The notes under the pieces: model-generated
Seen by the model: only the letters and a program-made list of their open reading frames with translations
Told to the model about the DNA's origin: nothing
Databases searched by the model: none
Part shown: piece by piece, positions 1-9,779 of the stretch
Layout of the letters: every line of letters starts with the position of its first letter
How positions within the stretch are numbered: the first letter of the stretch is position 1
Translations under genes and position numbers: made by a program
Source of the DNA: Poteriospumella lacustris
Taxonomy: Eukaryota; Sar; Chrysophyceae; Chromulinales; Dinobryaceae
DNA length: 46,578 nucleotides
Assembly (NCBI GenBank): GCA_008000375.1
Contig: SMOI01000250.1
Coordinates: 1-46,578 of the forward strand
Direction: 5' to 3'

Positions 1-712
1 GCCGCCGTCGCCGCCTTCGGCTTCACGCGCGCCGCCTTCGCCGGCCGCTGCTGCGTCTGCTGCTGCTGCACGAGCTGCTGCAGCGGCGCATGCGCCGGCC
101 GCTTGGCGCTCGTCGGCAGCGGCGCCTTGCGACTCTTCGTCGCGGCGGCGCGGCGCGGCTTCTTCGTCTTCCGCTGCGCCGGCGGCGCGTCGGCGCGCGG
201 CGGCGAAAAGAGCTCGAGCGCGCTGGCGTCGGGCGGCCGCGACGCGGGCAGCGGCGACTGCGGCGACAGGGCGAAGCCGTCGCTGTCGTCGTCGCTGGCG
301 TCGTCGTCGCTGTCGTCGGGCGGTCGCGACGCGACGGCGATCGGCGCGGTGGGCAAATCGTCGAGGCGCACGGCGTCCGCGTCGCTGTCCACCGACGCGG
401 CGGAGGCGGCGGAGGCGTCGTCGCGGCCCTCGAGCAGGTCGATGACGTCGCCGAGGCGGCTCTGGCCGAGGCCGCCGTAGCCGCGACGGAACAGCGACTC
501 CATCGGCGACTGCGGCAGGTCCCACGCCGCCACCGGCGCCTCGGCCGCCGCCTTCGCCGGCGTCGCCTCCGACGCGGCGTAGCGACCGGCGGACGCCGAC
601 AGCTGCGCGCTGGGCGACAGCAGCCGCAGCTCCTCCTGCGCCGGAATCAGCAGCCAGTCGGCGCGGTCGTCGCGCGGCTCGGCCTCCTCGAGGCCCTCGA
701 CGTGGCCCACGA

Positions 713-751
<39 letters not shown>

Positions 752-1804
752 CGTCGCTGTCGCTGTCGCCGTCGCTGTCGCTGCGGCTGGCGCCCTCCTG
801 CAGGTCGAGGTCCTCCGTCCGCCACCGCCGCGTCTCGACGTCGAAGTGGTCCGCGACGAGGCGCTGCAGCGCGTGCGCGGCGAGCGAGACGAAGGCGGCG
901 TCGAGCTGCTGCCCCTGCAGCGGCGTCAGCGCGTGCTGCAGGTGCAGCGAGCACAGGCCGCGCTGCGCCGGCGCCACGTCGAGCAGCGCGAGGACGTCCT
1001 CCGCCAGGCGGTACGCGGCCTCGTAGGTGAGCACCAGCGACGCGGCCGCGGCGGGCGGCGGCAGCTCCGAGTCGCGCAGCCGCTGCGTCTCGGCGGCGAC
1101 GAACTGCGCCACGGCGATGAAGACGTCGTCCAGCGCGTCGGACGCGGCGCTCGGCGGCACCGGCGGCGTCGTCTCGCCCACTTCGCCGCGCATCTGTAGC
1201 CAGCGGCGGCGTGAGCACAGCGGAGGCGGCGCGGCGGTGGCGGTGGCGGGACTCACCAGATCGTCGCTGTGGCTGTCGGCGTCGCCCGCGTCGCTGCTGG
1301 CGCTCGAGTGCGACGGAATGTCCGACCCGGAGCCGGCGCTCTTGTCGGCGAAGTCGTAGTCGGAGGCGATCGACGACAGCGGCGGCAGCGCCACGGTGCC
1401 CAGCTGCGACGCGCGCGGCGCCGCGTCGCGCAGCCCGCCGCCGCCGCCGCCGCCGCCGCTGCCCATCGGAGAGCTCTTCGCGGAGCCGTCGGCCGAGCCG
1501 AGGTAGCGGCCGAGGTAGCGGTCCCCGTCCTCCGACCCCGTGTGCTCCACCCCGTGCAGCGCCACGACCAGAACCTCGCGCAGAAAAATGTTCGCGAAGC
1601 TGCCGGCGTCTTCGCCGTGCTGCGTCATCAGCTTCGACACCAGCGACCGCGTCTGGTTCGCATCTGCCCTCTCTACACGCCCATCGCATCAGAATGCAGT
1701 CGCAGGTCTCGTAGAGGGTCGCACAGCTTACCGAAGCACAGCCGCAGCGTGTCGAGGACGGCCTCCTCGGCGGTGGTCTGTTTGTACGCCAGCGAGAAAC
1801 TCAT
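1..1804 (-). CDS. Unknown acidic Ser/Asp-rich protein, partial (3' end off window)
   Basis: Not recognised. Read on the minus strand as three exons, 1804-1732, 1663-1257 and 1193-1, joined by 68- and 63-bp GT-AG introns; the last exon stays open to the window edge, so the C-terminus is missing (about 558 residues seen). The start is the ATG at 1804 (MSFSLAYKQTTAEEAVL), the only ATG that joins in frame to exon 2. The first ~80 residues look folded. They are followed by a Gly run, acidic Ser/Asp tracts, a helical stretch (DALDDVFIAVAQFVAAETQ), a Ser-Asp-Gly repeat encoded by a GTCGCT-type hexamer array, and a basic Pro/Lys/Gln-rich tail with several K/R clusters that could be nuclear signals. 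The splice model is well supported; the function is unknown. It lies head-to-head with ALG8. Confidence 0.7.
717..783. repeat. Hexanucleotide GTCGCT/GTCGCC array
   Basis: About eleven units of GTCGCT with occasional GTCGCC. On the minus strand it encodes an alternating Ser-Asp/Gly-Asp tract inside the partial gene at the left edge. Being in frame with period six, it can change length without a frameshift. Confidence 0.85.
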
Positions 1805-2128
1805 CGTCGGTCGACTCGACGAGCTGTTGGCCTGGAGAAGAGAAAGAGGCGGATCGGGAGCGCTGACGAGCAGGCGAGGAGTTTATCTTGTGGGGCAGGG
1901 GGCAGGAGGCGGCCCGTTGCAGCAAACGGTCGCAGTCGGCGGCGCGTCCACGTCCGCGACGATCCTCGTACGTTATCTTCGCCTGCTATAGCCTTTATCT
2001 GGTATATTAAGGAAGACGTTAGTACAACAATTGAATCGCTTCGTAGCGGCGGCGCTGGCGGCTCGTTGGCTCTGCGAATCCGCCCCGAGCGTTGGGCATC
2101 TCACTGGACAACACATCCCTCAGGCTTC
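1805..2128. other. Divergent intergenic region
   Basis: 324 bp between the starts of the left-edge gene (-) and ALG8 (+). It has locally lower GC, with an AT-rich patch near 1975-2030, and presumably holds both promoters. No convincing TATA element or conserved motif was seen. An in-frame ATG at 2066 upstream of the chosen ALG8 start could add 21 residues. Confidence 0.5.
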
Positions 2129-4097
2129 ATGAAGACCACAGTGGCGCCCGTTCGCGACGACGCCAAGTCGCCGCGTCGGCCGCCGCCGAAGGCGCCGCCT
2201 TCGCCCTCGACGGCGGCGGCAGCGGCGGCGGCGGCGGCAGCTGCGTCTCCCTCGCCGAGCGTCTTGTCGCAAGTGCAGATCATTTGCTTCCTCGTCGGCC
2301 TCTGCTTGGTACCATTCAAAGCGCTGTTCATGTTCATGTACCGCAGCACCGACTTCGAGGTGCACAGGTCAGTGCCCGAGCCTCCGCCGCCTTGACAGAG
2401 CCGCTGCTCACGCTTCGACGCCGCAGAAACTGGCTGGCCATCACGTACTCGCTGCCGCTCACGCGATGGTACTTCGAGGACCGGTCGGAGTGGACGCTGG
2501 ACTACCCTCCGTTCTTCGCGTACTTCGAGTGGGCGCTGGCGCAGGCGGCGCACGCCGTCGACCCCGCCATCGTCGACGTACGCGCCGCGCTCGCCCTGTG
2601 CGCGTCCTCGCCTAACCTCCGCCTAACCTCTGTGTGTAGATCGACAACTTGAACTACGGCAGCGTCAGCTGCGTCGCGTTCCAGCGCTGCTCGGTCATCG
2701 CCGCCGACGCGCTGCTCGTCTACGGCGCCTACCGCTGCATCTCCGGCCCCGCGGCGCAGCTGTTGTCGCCCAGCACGCGCCTGACGATCTTCCTCCTCGT
2801 CGTCCTCAACGCGGGCCTACTGCTCGTGGACCACGTGCACTTCCAGTACAACGGCGCGCTGCTCGGTCTGCTGCTGCTCTGCGCCGACTGCGTCCAGCGC
2901 GGCCAGGACAGCCGCCTCGCGCTCTACTTCTCCGCGCTCGTCCTCGCCAAACACCTCTTCGCCACGCTGGCGCCAGTCGTCGGCGTCTATCTGCTGCGCC
3001 GCGCGCTGGACCGATCGGTGCTCTCGCGCACGCGGCGGCTGTCGCTGCCGCATCTCGCGACGATCCTCGCGAGCCACGCGGCGGCCGTCGTGGTGTGTCT
3101 CGGCGCGGCCTTCGGGCCCTTCGTCGCGTTGGGCGGCGTCGAGCAGTTGCGGCAGATGCTGACGCGGCTGTTTCCCTTCGCGCGCGGCTTGGTGCACGCG
3201 TACTGGGCGCCGAACTGCTGGGCGCTGTACTGCGCGGCCGACAAGCTCCTCGCGCTCCTCGCGCTGCGCTTCCCCGAGGCGGCGCAGCCGCTGCTGCGCG
3301 CTCTGCCGTGGGCCGCCGCCGCGGCGGACGGCAGCGCCGCGGATCTGCCGCCGTCGACGTCGGGGCTCGTGGGCGACTTCGCGCTGCACGTGCTGCCGCG
3401 CGTGACGGCGACGCACTGCCTGCTGCTCGTGCTGCTGGCCTCGGCGCCGGCGGCCGTGCGGCTGCTCCGCGTCCAGCCCGCCACCGCCTCGAAGCCGCGC
3501 TGGCAGCGCCAGCAGTTCGTCCTGGCGCTCCGGGCGCTGGTGTACGCGTCGCTGTCGTCGTTCATGCTCGGCTACCACGTGCACGAGAAGGCGCTGCTGC
3601 CCGCGTGGCTGCTGCAGACGCTGCTGGTGGCCGAGTCGACGTCCGACCGCGTCGTCTTCTGCCTCCTGTCCGCCACCGGCTCCGTCGCGCTCTTCCCGCT
3701 CATCCCCGGGCCCTTCGAGTGGTGCGTCAAAGGTTCGTCGCCTCGCCCTCGCCCTCGCCCTCGCCGCCTCCGCTCTGCCCGTCCGTCTGACCTGTGTCCG
3801 TCTGACCGCGCCCTCTCCTGTGCCTGTGTCCTGTGTCTCGCAGTCGCGCTCACCGTCGCCTTCCACCAGCTCGCGTGGTACCTCCTCGACATGCGCCGGG
3901 TGCCGCTGCCCACCCAGCGGGGCCTCACGGCGTGCTACGCGATGCTGGCGCTGCTCGTCCTGTACACGGACGTGCTGCACCGCGAGGTCTTCGACGACCG
4001 CCTGCCCTTCCTGCCGCTGCTGCTCACGTCGAGCGTCTGCGCGCTCGTCCTGCTCACCTGCTGGGCCATGGCGCTCGGCCTGCTGCTCGCGGACTAG
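2129..4097 (+). CDS. ALG8: ALG8-type dolichyl-P-glucose alpha-1,3-glucosyltransferase
   Basis: Adds the second glucose to the lipid-linked oligosaccharide Glc1Man9GlcNAc2-PP-dolichol in the ER lumen during N-glycan assembly. Exons 2129-2367, 2427-2577, 2640-3732 and 3844-4097 give 578 residues (human protein about 526). ALG6/ALG8-family motifs are clear: [37 protein letters not shown] and IDNLNYGS, where ALG8 has Asn-Leu-Asn-Tyr. Many hydrophobic segments follow, and the conserved HVHEKA luminal motif lies near the exon 3 end. The start is the ATG before KTTVAPV; an Ala/Ser/Pro-rich N-terminal extension precedes the first membrane helix. Introns are 59, 62 and 111 bp; the last is a multiple of three without a stop, but removing it restores the family alignment ([18 protein letters not shown]). 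Confidence 0.93.
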
Positions 4098-4641
4098 CGC
4101 CGCCCGTCCCGCTGTATATAGCCACCGTAGGTCGTCGTTTGTAGTGAGGCGCTCCGCTACCGGCGGAACGGCGGAGGGCGGCGCTGCGGCGCTGTGACGC
4201 TGCGGCGCCCGCCGCGATGAGCCCTTCGCCGTTGTGTGTTTCCCGCAACTATCCCTCACAAAAACTCGGTAGTCCGGAATTATCCGCAGCAAAACTCGTG
4301 TCATCATCATGTCGCCATCGTCGTCGGCGCGTTGACCGCCGCGTCGCAGGCGGCTTTCGCCCTGCGTCTGGCAACGACGAATGTGACGCTCTTAGGCCGA
4401 GTTACAACCGATGCGACGAAGGGTGCGCGGCGCGCGGTTCTCGGCGCGGCGACGTCTGTGGCGGCCGTTCCTCGGTCGAACGGGGCTCCAGCCAGCGTCG
4501 CCGCTGCTGCCGACTGGAGCCTAACGCGCACGACGTCAGTCTCAGCGGTGGGCCCAATGGCGCGTGCGCACAACCCGCCGCCTCCGGGACTAGCTCTGCC
4601 CGACAACCGCGCGTCGAGCGGAGCTGCGGAGCCGTCGGAGC
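4098..4641. other. Convergent intergenic region, no gene seen
   Basis: 544 bp between the stop codons of ALG8 (+) and uroporphyrinogen-III synthase (-), unusually long for a tail-to-tail gap here (others are 51-163 bp or overlap). Open frames exist on both strands because of high GC, including a plus-strand one from 4236, but none shows recognisable motifs and they run into the antisense of the synthase gene. Confidence 0.5.
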
Positions 4642-5593
4642 TCAGTCCACGCCGAATCGCGACCGACCCGACCCGTGGACCGTCGCCACCACTTCGCGGA
4701 CGGTCTCTGCCCACGCCCGCAGCCCGCGGCTGCCCTCACGTGGCATGTGCACCGCAGCGAATCCGCCCAGTTTCTTCGCCGCCTGCTGGCTCGTCGGGCC
4801 TATTGCGACCGCGACCTGTCTACTGCGGCTGTCGGCGGCTACTCGCGCCGTCCAAACGGCCGCCGCCGACGGGCTGCCGATCGTCACCACGTGCGCGGCA
4901 CGAGCAGTGGCATCGTCGTCCGCCTGCCACGTGGCGGGCACCGTCGAATACGCGTCGATCCGCTCGCACTGACCGCGTCCAACTCGACAGTAAGCACAGT
5001 GCGCCAGCATCAACGAAGCGAGATCGTACCTGAAAGCCCCGCCGACGCAGCCCGTCCGGCACGGCGTCCGCCGCGAGGGCAGAACACGCGAAGAACACGC
5101 GAGCGGCGAAGTCTGTCGGCAGCTCTGCAGCCAGGGCCTCTCCCAGGGCCTCCGATGGCTCAAAGTAAGGTGACAGCCCTTCCGCCCGCAGCGCGGTAGA
5201 GGTCCCCTCGCCCACCGTGGCCACGCGGACGGCCGGACGGCCGCTCTCTCTCCAAAGTCGCAGGAAAACTTTCGACGCCTGCGGAGACGTGAGAACGAAG
5301 CCCTCTTCAGTGGAGGCTTTCACTATGGCTTCCTTGAGTTTGCTCACGTCATCTCGCTCTTGAAAGGTCAAACAGGGCAAATGCAACAGGTCGCAGTCCG
5401 GAATGTCCCGCAGGGCATCGGCCAGTTTCGCATTTTCTTCTCTTTCCCGCGTCAGAGCGACGCGGACAGTGGAATATAACTGAAGTGCATTGTGGTAGGC
5501 AGAACGCGACAGGATGGAAAAGCCCTGCGCCGTGTCTGGATTCGAAAGTAGGAGCGCTACGAAGACGCCGATGCAGAACAGCGACCAAATCAT
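4642..5593 (-). CDS. Uroporphyrinogen-III synthase, plant/plastid-like
   Basis: Cyclises hydroxymethylbilane to uroporphyrinogen III in tetrapyrrole (haem/chlorophyll) synthesis. Exons 5593-5030 and 4968-4642 (61-bp intron) give 296 residues, normal for the family plus a presequence. Visible motifs in order: VALTREREENAKLADAL, the first-lobe FVLTSPQASKVFLRLW, VATVGEGTSTALRAEGL, the hinge GFQ/CERIDAYSTVP across the splice, VVTIGSPSAAAVW and VAVAIGPTSQQAAKKLG. These resemble plant-type HemD most. The first ATG in frame is at 5593 and starts a hydrophobic segment (MIWSLFCIGVFVALLLS), then TAQG-F and a short Ser/Arg stretch. This looks like a signal peptide plus a Phe-led transit peptide as in secondary plastids, which is inference. 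The convergent neighbour is ALG8. Confidence 0.88.
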
Positions 5594-5954
5594 CCTGCAC
5601 CAACGCAACGCGCCTGAAGTTTGTGTCAGCCCCGAGTCCACGCCGATGATCGATGCTGCCTCATGGTCGATTGAACCGTGTAACTATGTATGATGATGGC
5701 AGATGGCAGTGCTCGTCCGCCGTCTCGACAGGGTCGTCGTCGTCGTCATCCTCCGCGATAGTGCTCACCCAGATGCACAGATGTCCCAGGTGGAGTCACG
5801 CCTGCTGAGCGCTCACGGGACTAGAGGACTGGGGACAGAGTTTAAAATAAACTTCGTGCTCCTACTGTGGTGGTCCCACTGTTTTCTGCTGAAGAGGTCC
5901 ACTACACAGACATAATGAACGCTCTATCATTTCAGTCTGAGCCACAAACCCCTC
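5594..5954. other. Intergenic region upstream of the synthase gene, up to the inverted-repeat boundary
   Basis: Contains the presumed promoter of the minus-strand uroporphyrinogen-III synthase gene. No gene or named motif was seen. Weak similarity to the XRN2 coding sequence may begin near 5933 (a shared AGTCTGAGC), so the exact edge of the duplicated segment is uncertain by about 25 bp. Confidence 0.45.
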
Positions 5955-6454
5955 AGCTCACCGCGGTCGCGGCCGCAACCTCGTCCAGCAGCAGTGACAG
6001 CCCGACCGCCACAACGGAAGAGGGTCGAGATGAACGACCGCTACGGTGGCAACGACTGCTACGGTGGCGATAACGGTGGCGGCAGCGATCGGTGTGGCGG
6101 CGGGGACCGGAGCGGTCGCGGTGGCGATCGCCATGGCGGTGCAAGTGGCCCACCAGCGCAGAGTCGCTACGATGGCGGCCGTGGCGCGAGCCCGTCGCCA
6201 AGGCCGGCTTCTACACGAGCAACACCGCGCAACAGGCTCCATCAGCACCGCACTTCAGCCACCTGTCCTCGCAGACTCGCTACCCCCCGCAGCAGCCGCC
6301 CTACCAGCAGCCGCCCTACCAGCAGTACCAGCAGTACCAGCAGCCGCCGCTGGAGCCCTACGGTGGTGGTGCTTCCACCGCCGCGGCGCAGAACCCCGCG
6401 TCGATTCAGAAGCTGCGCGAGGCGATGATGGAGACGCTCATGCGCAGGAAGTAA
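5955..6454 (+). pseudogene. Truncated, deleted copy of the XRN2 C-terminal region
   Basis: Matches only the last part of the XRN2 gene at 9780-13271, in inverted orientation. It begins inside the low-complexity RYGG repeat region with no upstream catalytic part. It lacks a segment that in the intact gene separates the GRGAS and PVAKAGF motifs, and this deletion puts the two remaining pieces in different frames. It also has fewer PPYQQ units (two against about six) and scattered substitutions. The final stretch ending in TLMRRK and the stop at 6452-6454 are kept. No start or promoter is apparent, so it is read as a non-functional by-product of the duplication. Confidence 0.88.
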
Positions 6455-7279
6455 CGTCTCGAACCACTCGTCCTTTCCGGACGGCAGTCTACGGCCTGCG
6501 TCCCTCTTTGTATTGTGGCGCCCCACATCGCTGTCGCATGGCTGGGTCGCCGCCCTTCACACACCTGCGTGTTGACTTCTTGAGGATGGCAGGGGCATCG
6601 ACAGCGCCGACGCAACTGGCGCCTCTGTCGCTGTTCGTCGGCTGCTGCTGCTGCTGACGGTCCACAGCGACTGCCAATGTAATACCTTAAACGACGTCCT
6701 ATCTCCTCCGCCCAGAGTTCGTCAATAGTAATACTACCGCCCGTGTTATGAAGATGTCCACAGTGAAGGCCTGCGAAGGAACGGAACGAGCCCCTTATCA
6801 CCGAAGACACTTGCCCAACAGACAATAACGGCCCAATAGCTCTTTTTAGGGTTGGTAGGTTGTGAAGAACACATAATCGGATACAGGCCGCCGGTCAGCG
6901 GCAGACCCCGAAAGATGGTGCGATTGGTCAGACCGAACCAACCACGTCGAGAACGTGGTGGTCGGGCCACGGCGACGGTCGCGAGGAGAGGCTGCCAGTG
7001 ACTTGGGTTCATTCTCTAGGGTGCAATCCGCAATCTAGTATTGGTCAACAAGCGTTAAATATGTACCAATGGTCGGTTTCAAACTTGTGACGAAACGGCT
7101 GCGACGCCAACTGCCGACGGCGACGCTTCGGGAGCCGACAGTGACCCATCGCATCGGCCGATTTCTGTCGATGCTCACAAACAACTGTCAGCAGGAAGAC
7201 GAGAACGAAGCTTCCCTTCTCTTGAGCAGAACGAGGCGACTCTCTTTCCGCGACTTCATTCTCACTATTCGCCGCCGAG
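6455..7279. other. Spacer between XRN2 fragment and LC8 gene (left arm)
   Basis: Mirror of 8943-9779 apart from a 12-bp deletion and scattered substitutions. It should contain the LC8 promoter. Open frames on both strands are preserved only because the two arms are nearly identical, and none has recognisable domains. Confidence 0.5.
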
Positions 7280-7676
7280 ATGTCAGCCCGACCTGTTGTC
7301 AAGACGTCGACGATGCTCCCGGCGATGCAAGAGTTCGCAATCATGGCTGCTCAGGTTCGTTCTACGAATCGCATACTGTTGCATACTGCATTTGATGCAT
7401 CATTAGGACTGACGCTTTTGTTGCAGGATGCCATCGCCAATTACACGACGGAGAACGACGTCTCCTCGGCCATCAAAGCTAAATTCGAAACATCCTATCC
7501 GTCAACGTAAGTCCTCCCCTCCCGTTCTATGCCCAATATCTTCTCAACTAATGGGGCGCTGTAGATGGCATTGCTTCGTCGGTCGAAATTTCGGGTGTTT
7601 CGTGACGCACGAGGCGCACAAGTTCATCTACTTCTACATCGGACAAACCGGGATCTGTATATTCTCCACCGATTAG
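7280..7676 (+). CDS. Dynein light chain, LC8 family (left copy)
   Basis: LC8 dimers bind dynein intermediate chains and many other short linear motifs, acting in cytoplasmic and axonemal dynein. Exons 7280-7354, 7427-7506 and 7565-7676, with introns of 72 and 58 bp, give 88 residues (LC8 is 89). Conserved family features are [27 protein letters not shown] and the final beta strand ICIFSTD; helix 1 ([20 protein letters not shown]) is more divergent. The predicted protein and both introns are identical to the right-hand copy, with which it lies tail-to-tail across the central hairpin. It could be a cytoplasmic or axonemal LC8; sequence alone cannot say. Confidence 0.9.
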
Positions 7677-8055
7677 TTTCTCACAGCGTCCGAGACGACG
7701 GTGCATTCATCTTCGCTTCGCGGAGTGTAATTGTATAGATGTGTATCATGTTGTATATGAGGAGGGCGATATGTGCCACTCGGACCGGTGCCACCGATAT
7801 GTCGAGGTGCCACCGCCCGTTCGTCCGGTGTTTTCGCGCTAATTTTACTTGTTCTGCACAAACCACAATCTTCATCCGGTTTCCTTTGTTGGCAGCTGTG
7901 TGTAGACCTAGACGAGCGATATATCGTCACCTTCGCCGCGCAGTGGAGGGTCGGTGCAGAATATCCAGCCATATCGCCCGGACCGTCAGTCAAGAAGATG
8001 CCGGTGTGATGTCGGCAAGAGGGGCAACTCATCGTGTCAACTAATCATTTAGCCA
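7677..8055. other. Inner diverged segment of left arm
   Basis: This is 3' flanking DNA of the left LC8 gene, homologous to 8196-8545. After about 50 identical bases the two sides differ by many substitutions. The left side also has about 36 extra bases near 7785-7820, which contain two copies of a GGTGCCACCG-like motif. No gene was seen. Confidence 0.55.
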
Positions 8056-8195
8056 CGATTCTGGCTCTTCCGTGTCTTTCGTTGCCCCCTGCAAGCTGCG
8101 CACAATAGATTCAGAATCACACATCTTCTGAGTGATTCTGAATCTGTTGTGCGCAGCTTGTTGGGGCAACGAAAGACACGGAAGAGCCAGGATCG
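8056..8195. repeat. Central hairpin: 65/64-bp inverted repeat with 11-base loop
   Basis: Arms 8056-8120 and 8132-8195 are complementary except for about four positions and one unpaired base, separated only by 8121-8131. It sits at the symmetry centre of the 2-kb inverted duplication and could extrude as a cruciform or fold in a read-through transcript from either LC8 gene. Confidence 0.95.
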
Positions 8196-8545
8196 CGACT
8201 CCAACTGGTTCATTACGTTCAGTTCAATCCCTCTGGCAGATATCGTATGACTGACTTCTCCTTGACTGCAAGTCCGAGCGATATGGCTGGATATTCTGCA
8301 CCGACCCTCCACTGCGCGGCGAAGGTGACGATATATCTCTAGTCTCGATCTACACGCGGCTGCCAACAAAGGAAACCGGATGAAGATTGTGGTTTGTGCA
8401 GAACAAGTAAAATTAGCGCGAAAACACCGGACGACGGTCCGAGTAGCACATATCGCCCTCCTCACATACATCATGGCACACATCTATACAACTACACTCC
8501 GCGAAGCGAAGATGAATGCACCGTCGTCTCGGACGCTGTGAGAAA
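8196..8545. other. Inner diverged segment of right arm
   Basis: This is 3' flank of the right LC8 gene, matching 7677-8055 with substitutions and indels. No gene or named element was seen. Confidence 0.5.
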
Positions 8546-8942
8546 CTAATCGGTGGAGAATATACAGATCCCGGTTTGTCCGATGTAGAAGTAGATGAAC
8601 TTGTGCGCCTCGTGCGTCACGAAACACCCGAAATTTCGACCGACGAAGCAATGCCATCTACAGCGCCCCATTAGTTGAGAAGATATTGGGCATAGAACGG
8701 GAGGGGAGGACTTACGTTGACGGATAGGATGTTTCGAATTTAGCTTTGATGGCCGAGGAGACGTCGTTCTCCGTCGTGTAATTGGCGATGGCATCCTGCA
8801 ACAAAAGCGTCAGTCCTAATGATGCATCAAATGCAGTATGCAACAGTATGCGATTCGTAGAACGAACCTGAGCAGCCATGATTGCGAACTCTTGCATCGC
8901 CGGGAGCATCGTCGACGTCTTGACAACAGGTCGGGCTGACAT
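8546..8942 (-). CDS. Dynein light chain, LC8 family (right copy)
   Basis: Exons 8942-8868, 8795-8716 and 8657-8546, 88 residues, identical in protein, splice sites and both intron sequences to the copy at 7280-7676. The conserved core [10 protein letters not shown] and [14 protein letters not shown] identify an LC8-type dynein light chain. It lies downstream of XRN2 on the same strand, separated by 837 bp. This is presumably the ancestral position, and the left copy arose with the inverted duplication. The absence of differences even at intron positions implies either a recent event or ongoing gene conversion between the two. Confidence 0.9.
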
Positions 8943-9779
8943 CTCGGCGGCGAATAGTGAGAATGAAGTCGCGGAAAGAGAGTCGCCTCGTTCTGCTCAA
9001 GAGAAGGGAAGCTTCGTTCTCGTCTTCCTGCTGACAGTTGTTTGTGAGCATCGACAGAAATCGGCCGATGCGATGGGTCACTGTCGGCTCCCGAAGCGTC
9101 GCCGTCGGCAGTTGGCGTCGCAGCCGTTTCGTCACAAGTTTGAAACCGACCATTGGTACATATTTAACGCTTGTTGACCAATACTAGATTGCGGATTGCA
9201 CCCTAGAGAATGAACCCAACTCACTGGCAGCCTCTCCTCGCGACCGTCGCCTTGGCCCGACCACCACGTTCTCGACGTGGAAGTACCTGTGGTTGGTTCG
9301 GTCTGACCAATCGCACCATCTTTCGGGGTCTGCCGCTGACCGGCGGCCTGTATCCGATTATGTGTTCTTCACAACCTACCAATCCTAAAAAATGCTATTA
9401 GGCCGTTATTGTCTGTTGGGCAAGTGTCTTCGGTGATAAGGGGCTCGTTCCGTTCCTTCGCAGGCCTTCACTGTGGACATCTTCATAACACGGGCGGTAG
9501 TATTACTATTGACGAACTCTGGGCGGAGGAGATAGGACGTCGTTTAAGGTATTACATTGGCAGTCGCTGTGGACCGTCAGCAGCAGCAGCAGCCGACGAA
9601 CAGCGACAGAGGCGCCAGTTGCGTCGGCGCTGTCGATGCCCCTGCCATCCTCAAGAAGTCAACACGCAGGTGTGTGAAGGGCGGCGACCCAGCCATGCGA
9701 CAGCGATGTGGGGCGCCACAATACAAAGAGGGACGCAGGCCGTAGACTGCCGTCCGGAAAGGACGAGTGGTTCGAGACG
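8943..9779. other. Spacer between XRN2 and LC8 (right arm)
   Basis: 837 bp between the XRN2 stop and the LC8 start, both on the minus strand. It presumably holds the XRN2 3' UTR and the LC8 promoter. A plus-strand frame at 9409-9828 is open but overlaps the end of XRN2 and has no recognisable domain. Confidence 0.5.

Larger units (their letters stand above)
5955..8120 (+). repeat. Left arm of large inverted duplication
   Basis: This segment reappears as its reverse complement at 8132 to about 10580. Coordinates mirror each other with a constant sum of 16222 across the LC8 gene and 16234 outside it, because the right arm has a 12-bp insertion near 9281-9292. The arm carries a truncated XRN2 3' end, an 830-bp spacer, an intact LC8 gene and a diverged inner segment. 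Identity is complete over roughly 7017-7727, slightly lower in the outer spacer, and clearly lower in the XRN2 tail and innermost part, with indels. Confidence 0.95.

Noticed and set aside
90-1199. Long plus-strand open frame at the left edge
   Set aside because: Antisense shadow of the spliced minus-strand gene; Arg/Val-rich, no motifs, produced by GC-rich codons.
4217-5033. Two overlapping plus-strand frames between ALG8 and the uroporphyrinogen-III synthase gene
   Set aside because: Low-complexity Ala/Arg/Pro sequence, running antisense through conserved synthase exons; no family features.
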